From: Bradyrhizobium aeschynomenes | GTDB taxonomy: Bacteria > Pseudomonadota > Alphaproteobacteria > Rhizobiales > Xanthobacteraceae | Length of the DNA stretch: 64,000 nucleotides | Reading direction: 5' to 3' | Assembly (NCBI RefSeq): GCF_013178945.1 | Contig: NZ_JABFDM010000003.1 | Span: 620,001-684,000, forward strand | Made by a program: the position numbers and the translations under genes | Notes under the pieces: model-generated | Database searches by the model: none | What the model was told of the DNA's origin: nothing | Seen by the model: only the letters and a program-made list of their open reading frames with translations | Shown: in pieces, positions 34,879 to 43,404 of the stretch | Position numbering within the stretch: position 1 is the first letter of the stretch | How the letters are laid out: every line of letters starts with the position of its first letter

Positions 34879-36498
34879 ATGAGTTTCGAAATGTCCAAAC
34901 GTTCGTTGTTTGCGGCGGCCGCATTGCTCGCGGTGACACTGGCAGCGCCTTCGGCGCATGCGCAGAGCCGCGCGGAGACGTTGCGTTATGTCACCGGCGC
35001 CACGGTCAACACGCTCGATCCGAATATTCCGGGCTCGACGCGCGAAGCCTTCGCGCTGTCGATGTCGAGCTACGACCGGCTGGTGTCGTTCGGCCGCAAG
35101 CAGCTCAATGGTAAGTGGGTGTTCGATCTCGACACGATCACCGGCGAGCTCGCCGAATCCTATGCGGTCAGCGCCGACGGCTTGAAGATCACCTTCAAGC
35201 TGCGCCCCGACGCCAAGTTCCAGGACGGCTCGCCGGTCACGGCCGAGGACGTCAAATGGTCGCTCGACCGCTGCGTCAGCGCGCCGATCCTCGGCAAGGC
35301 GCAGCTGCTGACGGGCTCGCTGACGTCGCCCGATCAGTTCAAGGTCATCGATCCCCTGACCTTCGAAGTCACCTTGCCGAAGCCGGACAAGCTGGCGCTG
35401 CCGAATCTGGCGACCGTCTACCCGATCATCATCAACTCCAAGCTCGCCAAGTCGCATGCGACCGCTGACGATCCGTGGGCGCTGAACTGGACCAAGGAGA
35501 ATGCGGCCGGCAGCGGCGCCTACATCGTCGAGACGTTCAAGCCCGGCGAGCAGGTGATCGCCAAGCGCAACGAGGCCTGGAACCGCGGTACGCCGGACAA
35601 GCCGGCAGCGTTCAAGCGGCTGATCATCCAGTCGGTGCCGGAGCCGGCGACGCGCGCCAACCTCGTCGAGCGCGGCGACGCCGATCTCGTGATCGACCTG
35701 CAGGCCAGCGACGTGCAGTCGCTCGAAGGCAAGGGCAAGCTGAAGGTGATCTCGACGCCGCAATACAATGCGGTGACCTTCATCTCGATGAACAACACCA
35801 TTCCGCCGTTCGACAACGTCAATGTGCGCCGCGCCATTGCCTATGCGCTGCCGTACGACGACATGTTCAAGGCCGCCTTGTTCGGCCGCGGCGCGCCGCT
35901 CTACGGCGCGACCTGGGCCGACGGCAAGCCGCCGAGCGGCGGTTATCCGATCCCGCAGCCGATCAAGCTCGATCTGGAGAAGGCGAAGTCGTACCTGAAG
36001 GACGCCGGCATGCCGGACGGGTTCTCCACGACGTTCAGCTTTAACGTCGGTCAAGCGGCGACCGCCGAGCCGATGGCGGCGCTGGTGAAGGAGTCGTTGG
36101 CCAAGATCGGCATCAAGGTCGACATCCAGAAGCTGCCGGATGCCCAGATGTCGACGGCGATCAACGAGAAGAAGCTGCCGTTCTTCATCGAGGGCATCGT
36201 GGCCTGGCTGCCGTCGACCGACTATTTCTACCGCAACTTCTACACCGGCAAGCAGCGCTGGAACTACTCGTCCACCGACAATGCCGAGCTGGAGAAGATC
36301 GCGCAGGAAGCGCGTTTCGAGGCCGACAAGGCGAAGTACGAGGCGCAGGGCAAGGCGCTCAACGCCATCCATTTCGACCAGATGTTCCAGATCCCGATCT
36401 GGCAGGCGGCGCAGGACGCGGTGATGCAGCCGACGGTGGACGGCTACGTCTACCAGTTCACGCGGCAGGTCGATTATCGTAACCTGAGCCGGAAGTAA
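34879..36498 (+). CDS. ABC transporter substrate-binding protein (family 5, peptide/nickel type)
   Basis: A periplasmic binding protein of 539 aa. The signal peptide is MSFEMSKRSLFAAAALLAVTLAAPSAHA, with cleavage before QSRAETLR. The large family-5 pattern follows (GELAESYAVSADGLKITFKLRPDAKFQDGSPVTAEDVKWSLDR is the signature block, near residues 90-130). Members bind peptides, opines, nickel or other bulky solutes. The start at 34879 is preferred because AGGGG precedes it. It is the first gene of a four-gene transporter set. Confidence 0.92.
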   Translation: MSFEMSKRSLFAAAALLAVTLAAPSAHAQSRAETLRYVTGATVNTLDPNIPGSTREAFALSMSSYDRLVSFGRKQLNGKWVFDLDTITGELAESYAVSADGLKITFKLRPDAKFQDGSPVTAEDVKWSLDRCVSAPILGKAQLLTGSLTSPDQFKVIDPLTFEVTLPKPDKLALPNLATVYPIIINSKLAKSHATADDPWALNWTKENAAGSGAYIVETFKPGEQVIAKRNEAWNRGTPDKPAAFKRLIIQSVPEPATRANLVERGDADLVIDLQASDVQSLEGKGKLKVISTPQYNAVTFISMNNTIPPFDNVNVRRAIAYALPYDDMFKAALFGRGAPLYGATWADGKPPSGGYPIPQPIKLDLEKAKSYLKDAGMPDGFSTTFSFNVGQAATAEPMAALVKESLAKIGIKVDIQKLPDAQMSTAINEKKLPFFIEGIVAWLPSTDYFYRNFYTGKQRWNYSSTDNAELEKIAQEARFEADKAKYEAQGKALNAIHFDQMFQIPIWQAAQDAVMQPTVDGYVYQFTRQVDYRNLSRK

Positions 36499-36519
36499 GG
36501 CGACTGGCTCTGCTCCGGA

Positions 36520-36606
36520 TCGTCATGGCCGGGCTTGTCCCGGCCATCCACGCGGTTCGGCACGCTTGGAAGGACGTGGATGCCCGGGACGAGCCCGGGC
36601 ATGACG
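36520..36606. repeat. Palindromic repeat element between binding protein and permease genes
   Basis: Arms CGTCATGGCCGGGC...CCATCCACG and CGTGGATGCCCGGG...CATGACG pair imperfectly over 87 bp, each arm also forming its own hairpin. Its place after a binding-protein gene could stabilise that message relative to the permeases. Confidence 0.65.
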
Positions 36607-36706
36607 GAGTAACAAAGCACGACGGGATCGGTGTGGTGAGAAGTTTGGATCGCGGCGGGCGCTGCGATTCAATCGACAATTGATCGAGTGAGGAGAACCA
36701 GGAGAC

Positions 36707-37738
36707 ATGAACACGATCGGCGCGACTCTGCTGCGGGCGGGACGACGCTTCGTCTCGTCGCTGCCGGCGCTGTTCGGCGTCCTGGTTTTCACCTTCCTGC
36801 TGATGCGCGTGCTGCCGGGGGACCCGGCCGTGTTCTTCGCCTCCGGCCCGAACGCCGGCAAGGAGGAGATCGAGGTCATCCGCCGGCAGCTCGGGCTCGA
36901 CAAGCCGCTACCGAACCAGCTCGTAATCTATCTCGCCGATGTCGGCCGCGGCAATCTCGGCCGCTCGATGATGACGGGGCAGGCCGTCGCCAAGGATCTC
37001 AGGGAGCGCCTGCCGGCCTCGCTGGAGCTGACCTTGACGGCGCTGCTGATCGCGCTGGTCTCGGCCGTGCCGCTCGGCGTCATCGCCGCGCTCCGACCTG
37101 GATCGCTGGTCGATCACGGCGTGCGGCTGTTCTGCTCGCTCGGCGTCTGCGTGCCGACCTTCGTCTCCGGACTGTTGTTGATCTACGTGTTCTATTATCT
37201 GCTCGGCTTCGCGCCGGATCCCACCGGGCGTATCGACATCTTCACCACGATGCCGCCGCAGCGCACCAGCTTCCTGATCATCGACTTCCTGCTCGCCGGC
37301 GATTTCGAGGGCTGGTCGGCGGCGGCACGGCAGCTGATGCTGCCGGCCTTCACGATGGCGCTGTTCGTGATCGCGCCGCTGGCGCGCATCACCCGCGCCT
37401 CGATGCTGGTGTCGCTCGGCAGTGATTTCGTCCGCACCGCGCGCTCGGTCGGGCTGTCGTGGTGGCGCATCGTCGTCACCTATGCCTTGAGGAACGCGAT
37501 TCTGCCGGTGATCACCATCGCCGGCATCGTGTTCTCGACCATGCTCGGCGCCAACGTTCTGGTCGAAAAGGTGTTCTCCTGGCCGGGTGTTGCGTCCTAC
37601 GCGCTCGATGCGCTGCTGGTCTCCGACTACGCGCCGGTGCAGGGCTTCGTGCTGCTGATGGCGACGATCTTCGTGATCGTCAATCTGCTGGTCGATCTGC
37701 TCTACGGCATCGCCGATCCCCGCGCGACGGTGGCATGA
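36707..37738 (+). CDS. Dipeptide-type ABC transporter permease (DppB family)
   Basis: First membrane subunit of the importer, 343 aa with six membrane helices. It has the DppB-type opening (FLLMRVLPGDPAVFF) and RQLGLDKPLPNQ, then the coupling motif DFVRTARSVGLSWWRIVVTYALRNAILPV. GAACCAGGAG lies upstream of the ATG. The next permease overlaps its stop by 4 bp. Confidence 0.93.
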   Translation: MNTIGATLLRAGRRFVSSLPALFGVLVFTFLLMRVLPGDPAVFFASGPNAGKEEIEVIRRQLGLDKPLPNQLVIYLADVGRGNLGRSMMTGQAVAKDLRERLPASLELTLTALLIALVSAVPLGVIAALRPGSLVDHGVRLFCSLGVCVPTFVSGLLLIYVFYYLLGFAPDPTGRIDIFTTMPPQRTSFLIIDFLLAGDFEGWSAAARQLMLPAFTMALFVIAPLARITRASMLVSLGSDFVRTARSVGLSWWRIVVTYALRNAILPVITIAGIVFSTMLGANVLVEKVFSWPGVASYALDALLVSDYAPVQGFVLLMATIFVIVNLLVDLLYGIADPRATVA

Positions 37739-38601
37739 GCATGACCACGATCGAGACCTCATCGACCCTGCGCCACACCGCCTTCGTGCTGCGCGGCAAC
37801 CCAGTCACGGCGATCGCAGCCGGCGGCGCCGTTCTGCTGGCGCTGATGGCGATCTTGGCGCCGTGGCTCGCGCCCTACGATCCCATTGCCTCCGACGTGC
37901 CGGCCGCCTTGCAGCCGCCGAGCGCGGCGCACTGGTTCGGCACCGACCAGCTCGGCCGTGACGTGCTCAGCCGCCTCGTCGTGGCAAGCCGGCTCGATCT
38001 CACCATCGCCGTGACCGCGGTCGCGGTGTCGTTCGCGATCGGCTCCGTGATCGGCGCGCTCTGCGGCTATGCCGGGGGGCGGCTCGACAAGGCCGTCGGC
38101 CGCTTCGTCGACGTGCTGATGGCGTTCCCGCTGTTCGTGCTGGCGATGGCCATGGTTGCGGCGCTCGGCAACCGCGTCGAGAACATCGTGATCGCGACCG
38201 CGATCATCAATCTGCCGTTCTATATCCGCTTTGCGCGCGCCGAGGTGAACATCCGCCGCAACCTCGGCTGGGTCGAGGCCGCGCGGGCCTGCGGCGAGAG
38301 CCATGTCGCCGTGGTGCTGCGCTTCCTGCTGCCGAACGTGCTGCCGGCGATGGCGGTGCAGATGTCGCTCAATCTCGGCTGGGCGATTCTCAATGCTGCC
38401 GGACTTTCCTTCATCGGTCTCGGCGTCAAGCCGCCGACGCCGGAATGGGGCATCATGGTCGCCGAGGGCGCGCGCTTCATCTCCACCGGGCGGTGGTGGC
38501 TGGTGGCGTTCCCAGGCCTCGCACTGATGAGCGCGGTGCTGTGCTTCAACCTGCTCGGCGATGGTCTGCGTGACATCCTCGATCCGAGGATGCGCACATG
38601 A
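37735..38601 (+). CDS. Dipeptide-type ABC transporter permease (DppC family)
   Basis: Second membrane subunit, 288 aa. It shows the DppC landmarks: WFGTDQLGRDVLSRLVVASRLDL near residue 70 and the coupling loop VEAARACGESHVAVVLRFLLPNVLPAM. ATGs at 37735 and 37741 are both possible; the first overlaps the dppB-type stop. The ATPase gene overlaps its end (ATGA). Confidence 0.93.
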   Translation: MSMTTIETSSTLRHTAFVLRGNPVTAIAAGGAVLLALMAILAPWLAPYDPIASDVPAALQPPSAAHWFGTDQLGRDVLSRLVVASRLDLTIAVTAVAVSFAIGSVIGALCGYAGGRLDKAVGRFVDVLMAFPLFVLAMAMVAALGNRVENIVIATAIINLPFYIRFARAEVNIRRNLGWVEAARACGESHVAVVLRFLLPNVLPAMAVQMSLNLGWAILNAAGLSFIGLGVKPPTPEWGIMVAEGARFISTGRWWLVAFPGLALMSAVLCFNLLGDGLRDILDPRMRT

Positions 38602-40280
38602 CCGGATCTGATAGCACCAAGGCGTTGCTCGAGGTTGAGAACCTCAAGGTCACCTTCTCGACCCGCCGCGGCCTCGTCGAGGCGGTGCGGGGCGTGTCGT
38701 TGTCGCTGGCACCGGGCGAGATGCTGGGTCTCGTTGGCGAGAGCGGCTCCGGCAAGTCGGTGACCGGTTTTGCCGTCACTCATCTGCTCGACAAGGCCGG
38801 CCGCATCACCGACGGCCGGATCCGCTTCAAGGGCCAGGACATCACGCGCGCCGGTGGAGCCGATTTGCGCAGCCTGCACGGCGCGGCGATGTCGATGATC
38901 TTCCAGAACCCGCGTGCCGCGCTGAATCCGATCCGTACCGTCGGCCAGCAGATCGCGGATGCGATCCTCGCGCATCGGCGGCTGTCGCGGCAAGAGGCGC
39001 TGGCCGAGGCGCTGCAACTCCTGAAGGCCGTGCAGATCCGCGATCCCGAGCGGCGCATGTCGGCCTATCCGCACGAACTCTCCGGCGGCATGTGCCAGCG
39101 GGTGATGATCGCGATCGCGATCTCGTGCAGCCCGCAACTGCTGATCGCCGACGAGCCGACCACCGGCCTCGACGTCACCACGCAGAAGGTTGTGATGGAC
39201 CTGCTCGCCCACATCGCCGCCGAGCGCGGCATGGCGACGATCCTGATCACCCATGACCTGGGCCTGGCCGCGCGCTATTGCGCGCGCGTGGTGGTGATGG
39301 AGCAGGGCCGGCTGGTCGAGGAGGCGGCGCCGCTGACCTTGTTCCACCGGCCGCAGCACCCCTACACCAAGCGGCTGGTCGCAGCATCGCCGACGGCGAC
39401 CTCGCGCATCGAGGACCTCGTGCCCGATGGCGACGGGATTCCGCTGGTCGAGGTGACCGAACTGCCGCCTCCGCCGCACGGCACGCCGCTGCTGCTCGAC
39501 GTCAAGAACATCGTCAAGCGCTTCGACGACGGCACCATCGGCGTCGCCGATTTCTCGATGACGATGCGCGGCGGCGAGAGCGTCGGCCTGGTCGGCGAGA
39601 GCGGCTCGGGCAAGAGCACGACCTCGCGCATGATCTGTCGGCTGATCGATGCCAGCGAAGGCGAAATCCTGTTCGACGGCCAGGCGATCGGCCAGATCCC
39701 CGCGCGTGACTTCCATCGATCGGAGCTGCGCAAGGACATCCAGATCGTCTTCCAGGATCCGAACGACAGCCTCAATCCGCGCTACACGGCGTTCGACTGC
39801 ATCGCGCATCCGTTGTTCCGGCTGATGAACATGCGCTCGGGCGACAAGATGCGCCGGCGGGTCGAGGAATGCGCCGAGCGCGTTGGCCTGCCGCGCGAGC
39901 TGCTGTCGCGCTTCCCGCATCAGCTCTCCGGCGGCCAGAAGGCGCGCGTCGGCATCGCCCGCGCGATCGCCTGCAAGCCGCGGCTGCTGGTGCTGGACGA
40001 GCCGACCGCGGCGCTCGACGTCTCCGTGCAGGCGGTGGTGCTGCAGCTTCTCAACAAGCTCCGGCGGGAGGACAATCTCGCCTTCCTGTTCGTCAGCCAC
40101 GATCTCAACGTCGTGCGCATGATGTGCGACCGCACCATCGTGCTGCGCACCGGCGCCATCGTCGAGCAGGGCGAGAGCCGGGCGCTGTTCGCCAATCCGC
40201 AGACCGATTACACCCGCGAGCTGGTCGACGCGGTCCCGCACATCGCCCCGCCGGTGGCGCTTCAGGCTTGTCCTGTGTAA
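38598..40280 (+). CDS. Dipeptide-type ABC transporter ATP-binding protein, fused DppD-DppF
   Basis: A double-domain ATPase of 560 aa that combines the usual DppD and DppF subunits in one chain. Each half has a Walker A GESGSGKS motif (near residues 52 and 333), a signature (LSGGMCQRVMIAIA; LSGGQKARVGIARA) and Walker B (LLIADEPTTGLD; LLVLDEPTAALD). The oligopeptide-transporter C-terminal extension HRPQHPYTKRLVAASP closes the first half. It energises the two preceding permeases. Confidence 0.94.
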   Translation: MTGSDSTKALLEVENLKVTFSTRRGLVEAVRGVSLSLAPGEMLGLVGESGSGKSVTGFAVTHLLDKAGRITDGRIRFKGQDITRAGGADLRSLHGAAMSMIFQNPRAALNPIRTVGQQIADAILAHRRLSRQEALAEALQLLKAVQIRDPERRMSAYPHELSGGMCQRVMIAIAISCSPQLLIADEPTTGLDVTTQKVVMDLLAHIAAERGMATILITHDLGLAARYCARVVVMEQGRLVEEAAPLTLFHRPQHPYTKRLVAASPTATSRIEDLVPDGDGIPLVEVTELPPPPHGTPLLLDVKNIVKRFDDGTIGVADFSMTMRGGESVGLVGESGSGKSTTSRMICRLIDASEGEILFDGQAIGQIPARDFHRSELRKDIQIVFQDPNDSLNPRYTAFDCIAHPLFRLMNMRSGDKMRRRVEECAERVGLPRELLSRFPHQLSGGQKARVGIARAIACKPRLLVLDEPTAALDVSVQAVVLQLLNKLRREDNLAFLFVSHDLNVVRMMCDRTIVLRTGAIVEQGESRALFANPQTDYTRELVDAVPHIAPPVALQACPV

Positions 40281-40299
40281 ATGAGCGTGCCGCCCTGCC

Positions 40300-40418
40300 G
40301 TCCTTCGAGACGCCCGCCTTCGGCGGGCTCCTCAGGACGAGGCCGGTTTTTGCCGTAAGAGTCCAACTCTTCATGGTGAGGAGCGCCGCCTGCGGCGCGT
40401 CTCGAACCATGAGGCCCG
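40300..40418. repeat. Two REP-like elements
   Basis: Copies at 40300-40343 (GTCCTTCGAGACGCCCGCC to CTCCTCAGGACGAGGCC) and 40370-40418 (TTCATGGTGAGGAGCGCC to TCTCGAACCATGAGGCCC). They have the same family and same tandem, head-to-head layout as at 30243-30376. Confidence 0.68.
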
Positions 40419-40428
40419 GCCCTCGCCA

Positions 40429-40469
40429 CCCATAACAATCGATTATGGACGCCGGACAACTTGGTATTG
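40429..40469. promoter_or_regulatory. Candidate LysR operator, copy 2
   Basis: CCCATAAC-N6-TTATGG followed by CGGACAACTTGGTATTG. It is homologous over 41 bp to the site at 33226, which lies beside a LysR gene. The site ends 67 bp before the dehydrogenase ATG at 40537, a normal distance for LysR-type activation. Confidence 0.6.
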
Positions 40470-40536
40470 GGGCCGCGCGCGGCCGCGCTGTTAGTTTGCG
40501 GCCGTCGCGAAACATCAGGGAACTAGATCGCTGATC

Positions 40537-41952
40537 ATGACGGAGCTGATCGAAAGGCTGCAGAACGCCGTTGGGGCCGCGCATGTCCTCGTTGCGCCCG
40601 AGGATCAGGCGACCTATCTGCGCGACTGGCTCGGCAAATATCACGGCACTGCCATCGCCGTGGTGCGGCCCGGATCGACGGCGGAGGTCGCGGCCGTGAT
40701 GGCGGCCTGCGCCGAGGCGCGCGTCGCCGTGGTACCGCAAGGCGGCCACACCAGCCTGTCCGGCGGCGCGACGCCGGATGCCAGCAGCCATGCGATCGTG
40801 CTGTCGCTGTCGCGCCTGAACCGCATCCGCGCGGTCGATCCGATCGGTCAGACCATCGTGGTCGATGCCGGCGTCGTGCTGGCGAAAGTGCAGGATGCCG
40901 CGCGCGAGGCCGGCCTGCTGTTTCCGCTGAGTCTGGGCTCCGAAGGCAGCTGCACCGTGGGCGGCAATCTCGCGGCCAATGCCGGCGGCGTCGCTGTGCT
41001 GCGCTATGGCGTGATGCGCGAGCTGACGCTTGGTCTCGAAGTGGTGCTGCCGGATGGCCGCATCTGGGACGGCCTGCGCGCCTTGCGCAAGGACAACACC
41101 GGCTACGCGTTGCGTGATCTCTTCATCGGCTCGGAAGGCACGCTCGGCATCATCACCGGCGCGGTGCTGAAACTGTTTCCGCAGCCGGCCGCCCGCGCCA
41201 CTGCCTTCGTCGCGGTCGCCGATGCGGCCGCGGCACTGAAGCTCTTGCAACTGTCGCGCGCGCAGTGCGGTGACCGCCTGACGGCGTTCGAATTCCTGAC
41301 CGCGGCGACGCTGGAGATGATCCTGCGCCAGATGCCGGATACGCGACTGCCCTTCGGCGCACTGCCGGATGCGGCCGTGCTGATCGAGCTCAGCGATATC
41401 GGCGACGAAGCCGCGCTGACGGCGCGCCTCGAAGACACGCTGACCGATGCGATGGCGCAGGGGCTCGCGTCCGACGCTGCCGTCGCGCAGGACGGCACCC
41501 AGACCAAGGCGTTCTGGCGCGTGCGCGAGAGCGTGTCTGAAGCGCTGGTGCGCGAGGGCAAGGCGCTGAAGCACGACATCGCGGTGCCCGTCGCCGAGAT
41601 CGCCGAGTTCGTCGACGTGATGGACGCCGCGGTCGGTGCGGCGCTGCCCGGCATCCGCCCCATGGTGTTCGGCCATCTCGGTGATGGCAATCTGCACTAC
41701 AACCTGATGCGGCCGCTCGCCATGACCGAAGCCGAGTTCTACGAGCAGGGCCCGCGCATCACCCGCCTCGTCCACGACGAGATCACCTGCCGCCGCGGCT
41801 CGATCAGCGCCGAACACGGCATCGGCCAACTCCGCACCTCCGAGATGCCGCTGTGCAAGCCGCCACTCGAGCTCGAGCTGATGCGTCAACTCAAGCGCAC
41901 GCTTGATCCCCACGGGCTGATGAACCCGGGCAAGCTGCTGCCGAACGTGTAG
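40537..41952 (+). CDS. FAD-linked oxidase, GlcD/D-lactate or D-2-hydroxyacid dehydrogenase family
   Basis: A flavoprotein of 471 aa that oxidises a D-2-hydroxy acid to the keto acid. The FAD-binding domain covers about residues 38-215, with PQGGHTSLSGGATP, GSEGSCTVGGNLAANAGG and RDLFIGSEGTLGIITGAVLKL. The C-terminal cap contains HLGDGNLHYN and SAEHGIGQLR, and ends with HGLMNPGKLLP. Only one subunit is present, so it resembles D-2-hydroxyglutarate or D-lactate dehydrogenase rather than the three-part glycolate oxidase. It is probably controlled with the upstream transporter by the LysR protein at 32277. Confidence 0.9.
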   Translation: MTELIERLQNAVGAAHVLVAPEDQATYLRDWLGKYHGTAIAVVRPGSTAEVAAVMAACAEARVAVVPQGGHTSLSGGATPDASSHAIVLSLSRLNRIRAVDPIGQTIVVDAGVVLAKVQDAAREAGLLFPLSLGSEGSCTVGGNLAANAGGVAVLRYGVMRELTLGLEVVLPDGRIWDGLRALRKDNTGYALRDLFIGSEGTLGIITGAVLKLFPQPAARATAFVAVADAAAALKLLQLSRAQCGDRLTAFEFLTAATLEMILRQMPDTRLPFGALPDAAVLIELSDIGDEAALTARLEDTLTDAMAQGLASDAAVAQDGTQTKAFWRVRESVSEALVREGKALKHDIAVPVAEIAEFVDVMDAAVGAALPGIRPMVFGHLGDGNLHYNLMRPLAMTEAEFYEQGPRITRLVHDEITCRRGSISAEHGIGQLRTSEMPLCKPPLELELMRQLKRTLDPHGLMNPGKLLPNV

Positions 41953-42155
41953 TTCAGCTCTCCGATCTCAATCCGCCTCGCAGCCATGCACCTGGCAGGA
42001 TGAGGGTCGCGGCCGGCAGTCCAGGTCGGATCGAGGCTTGAGGCGTCTCTTGCAGACCTCGCGGGCGTCAGCCAATTTCATGACGCAAAGCCGTGAGATC
42101 GATAGGCCATGGGCGGCATGCGACAGGCAGGCGGCCTCGGGGCGGGGGGAATGAC

Positions 42156-43352
42156 ATGCAACAGACATGGCGCTGGTTCGGGCCTGACGATCCCATCACC
42201 CTGCCGCAGGTGCGCCAGACCGGCGCGACCGGGATCGTGACGGCGCTGCATCACATTCCCTATGGCGTGGTGTGGAGCACCGACGAGATCATCAAGCGCA
42301 TCGGCCTGATCGAAGGCGATTCATCGCTGCGGCTGCGCTGGAGCGTGGTCGAGAGTCTGCCGGTGTCGGAAGCGATCAAGCTCGGTGAGGGCGATCTCAC
42401 CGAGCTGTTCGACAATTACCGGCAGTCGCTGCGCAACCTCGCCGCCTGCGGCATCACCACCGTCTGCTACAATTTCATGCCCGTGCTGGACTGGACCCGC
42501 ACCGAGCTTGCACATCGCCTGCCGGGAGGTGCGACGGCGCTGCGCTTCGACATGGATCGCCTCGCGGCGTTCGACTGCTACATTTTGCAGCGCCCCGGCG
42601 CGGAGGCCGATTTCTCTGCAGACGTGCTCGACCGCGCCAAGGCCTGGGCGGCGCAGGCTTCGGAATCCGACAAGGACCGGCTGCTCGCGACCATCATGGC
42701 CGGCCTGCCCGGCGCCTACGACCGCTACGACGTGCCCGGCCTGCGCTGCATGCTCGACAAATATCGCGGCATCGGCCATGCCGAGCTGCGCGCCAACTAC
42801 GCGCGCTTCCTGCGCGAGGTGGTGCCCACGGCCGAGGAGTGCGGCGTCAGCCTGTGCGTGCACCCGGACGATCCGCCCCGGGATCTGTTCGGCCTGCCGC
42901 GCGTGGTGTCGTCGGCCGACGATCTCCAGTTCATCGTCGATGCCGCGCCCTCGAACGCCAACGGGATCACCTTCTGCACCGGCGCGCTCGGGGCAGGCGG
43001 CCAGAACAACGTTCCGGCGCTGGCCGAGCGCTTCGCCCCGCATATCCGCTTCGTGCATCTGCGCAACGTGACCAAGATGCTGGACGGTTCGTTCATGGAG
43101 GCGGAGCATCTGCGCGGCGATGTCGACATGGTTAACGTGGTCACGACGCTGCTCAAGGAGCAGGCGCGCCGCAAGGCGGAGGGCGAGCCGGATTGGCGCA
43201 TACCGTTCCGGCCCGATCACGGCCATGAGCTGGCCGACGACATCGGCCGCGGCACTCATCCGGGCTATCCGCTAGTCGGGCGGCTGAAAGGCCTCGCCGA
43301 GATCCGCGGCGTCATGACCGCGGTTGCCGCCATCAACCGCTTGCCGGCCTGA
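42156..43352 (+). CDS. uxuA: Mannonate dehydratase
   Basis: Dehydrates D-mannonate to 2-keto-3-deoxy-D-gluconate, a step of hexuronate breakdown. The 398-aa protein opens MQQTWRWFGPDDPITL and carries the UxuA landmarks: TGIVTALHHIPYGVVW, VCYNFMPVLDWTRT, CVHPDDPPRDLFGLPRVVS, and IPFRPDHGHELADD near the C-terminus with metal-binding His and Asp. The start at 42156 is set by this opening and a G-rich ribosome site. KDG kinase and KDPG aldolase follow, giving a route to pyruvate. The fructuronate reductase that normally makes mannonate is not in the window. Confidence 0.94.
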   Translation: MQQTWRWFGPDDPITLPQVRQTGATGIVTALHHIPYGVVWSTDEIIKRIGLIEGDSSLRLRWSVVESLPVSEAIKLGEGDLTELFDNYRQSLRNLAACGITTVCYNFMPVLDWTRTELAHRLPGGATALRFDMDRLAAFDCYILQRPGAEADFSADVLDRAKAWAAQASESDKDRLLATIMAGLPGAYDRYDVPGLRCMLDKYRGIGHAELRANYARFLREVVPTAEECGVSLCVHPDDPPRDLFGLPRVVSSADDLQFIVDAAPSNANGITFCTGALGAGGQNNVPALAERFAPHIRFVHLRNVTKMLDGSFMEAEHLRGDVDMVNVVTTLLKEQARRKAEGEPDWRIPFRPDHGHELADDIGRGTHPGYPLVGRLKGLAEIRGVMTAVAAINRLPA

Positions 43353-43404
43353 TCCTGTCGTGATCTAGGATCGGCGGATAAGACGAGACAGGGAGAACCG
43401 GCCC

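Noticed and set aside
38220..40241. 673-codon frame antisense to the double ABC ATPase
   Set aside because: The sense strand encodes two complete ABC domains; the antisense is low in hydrophobic structure.
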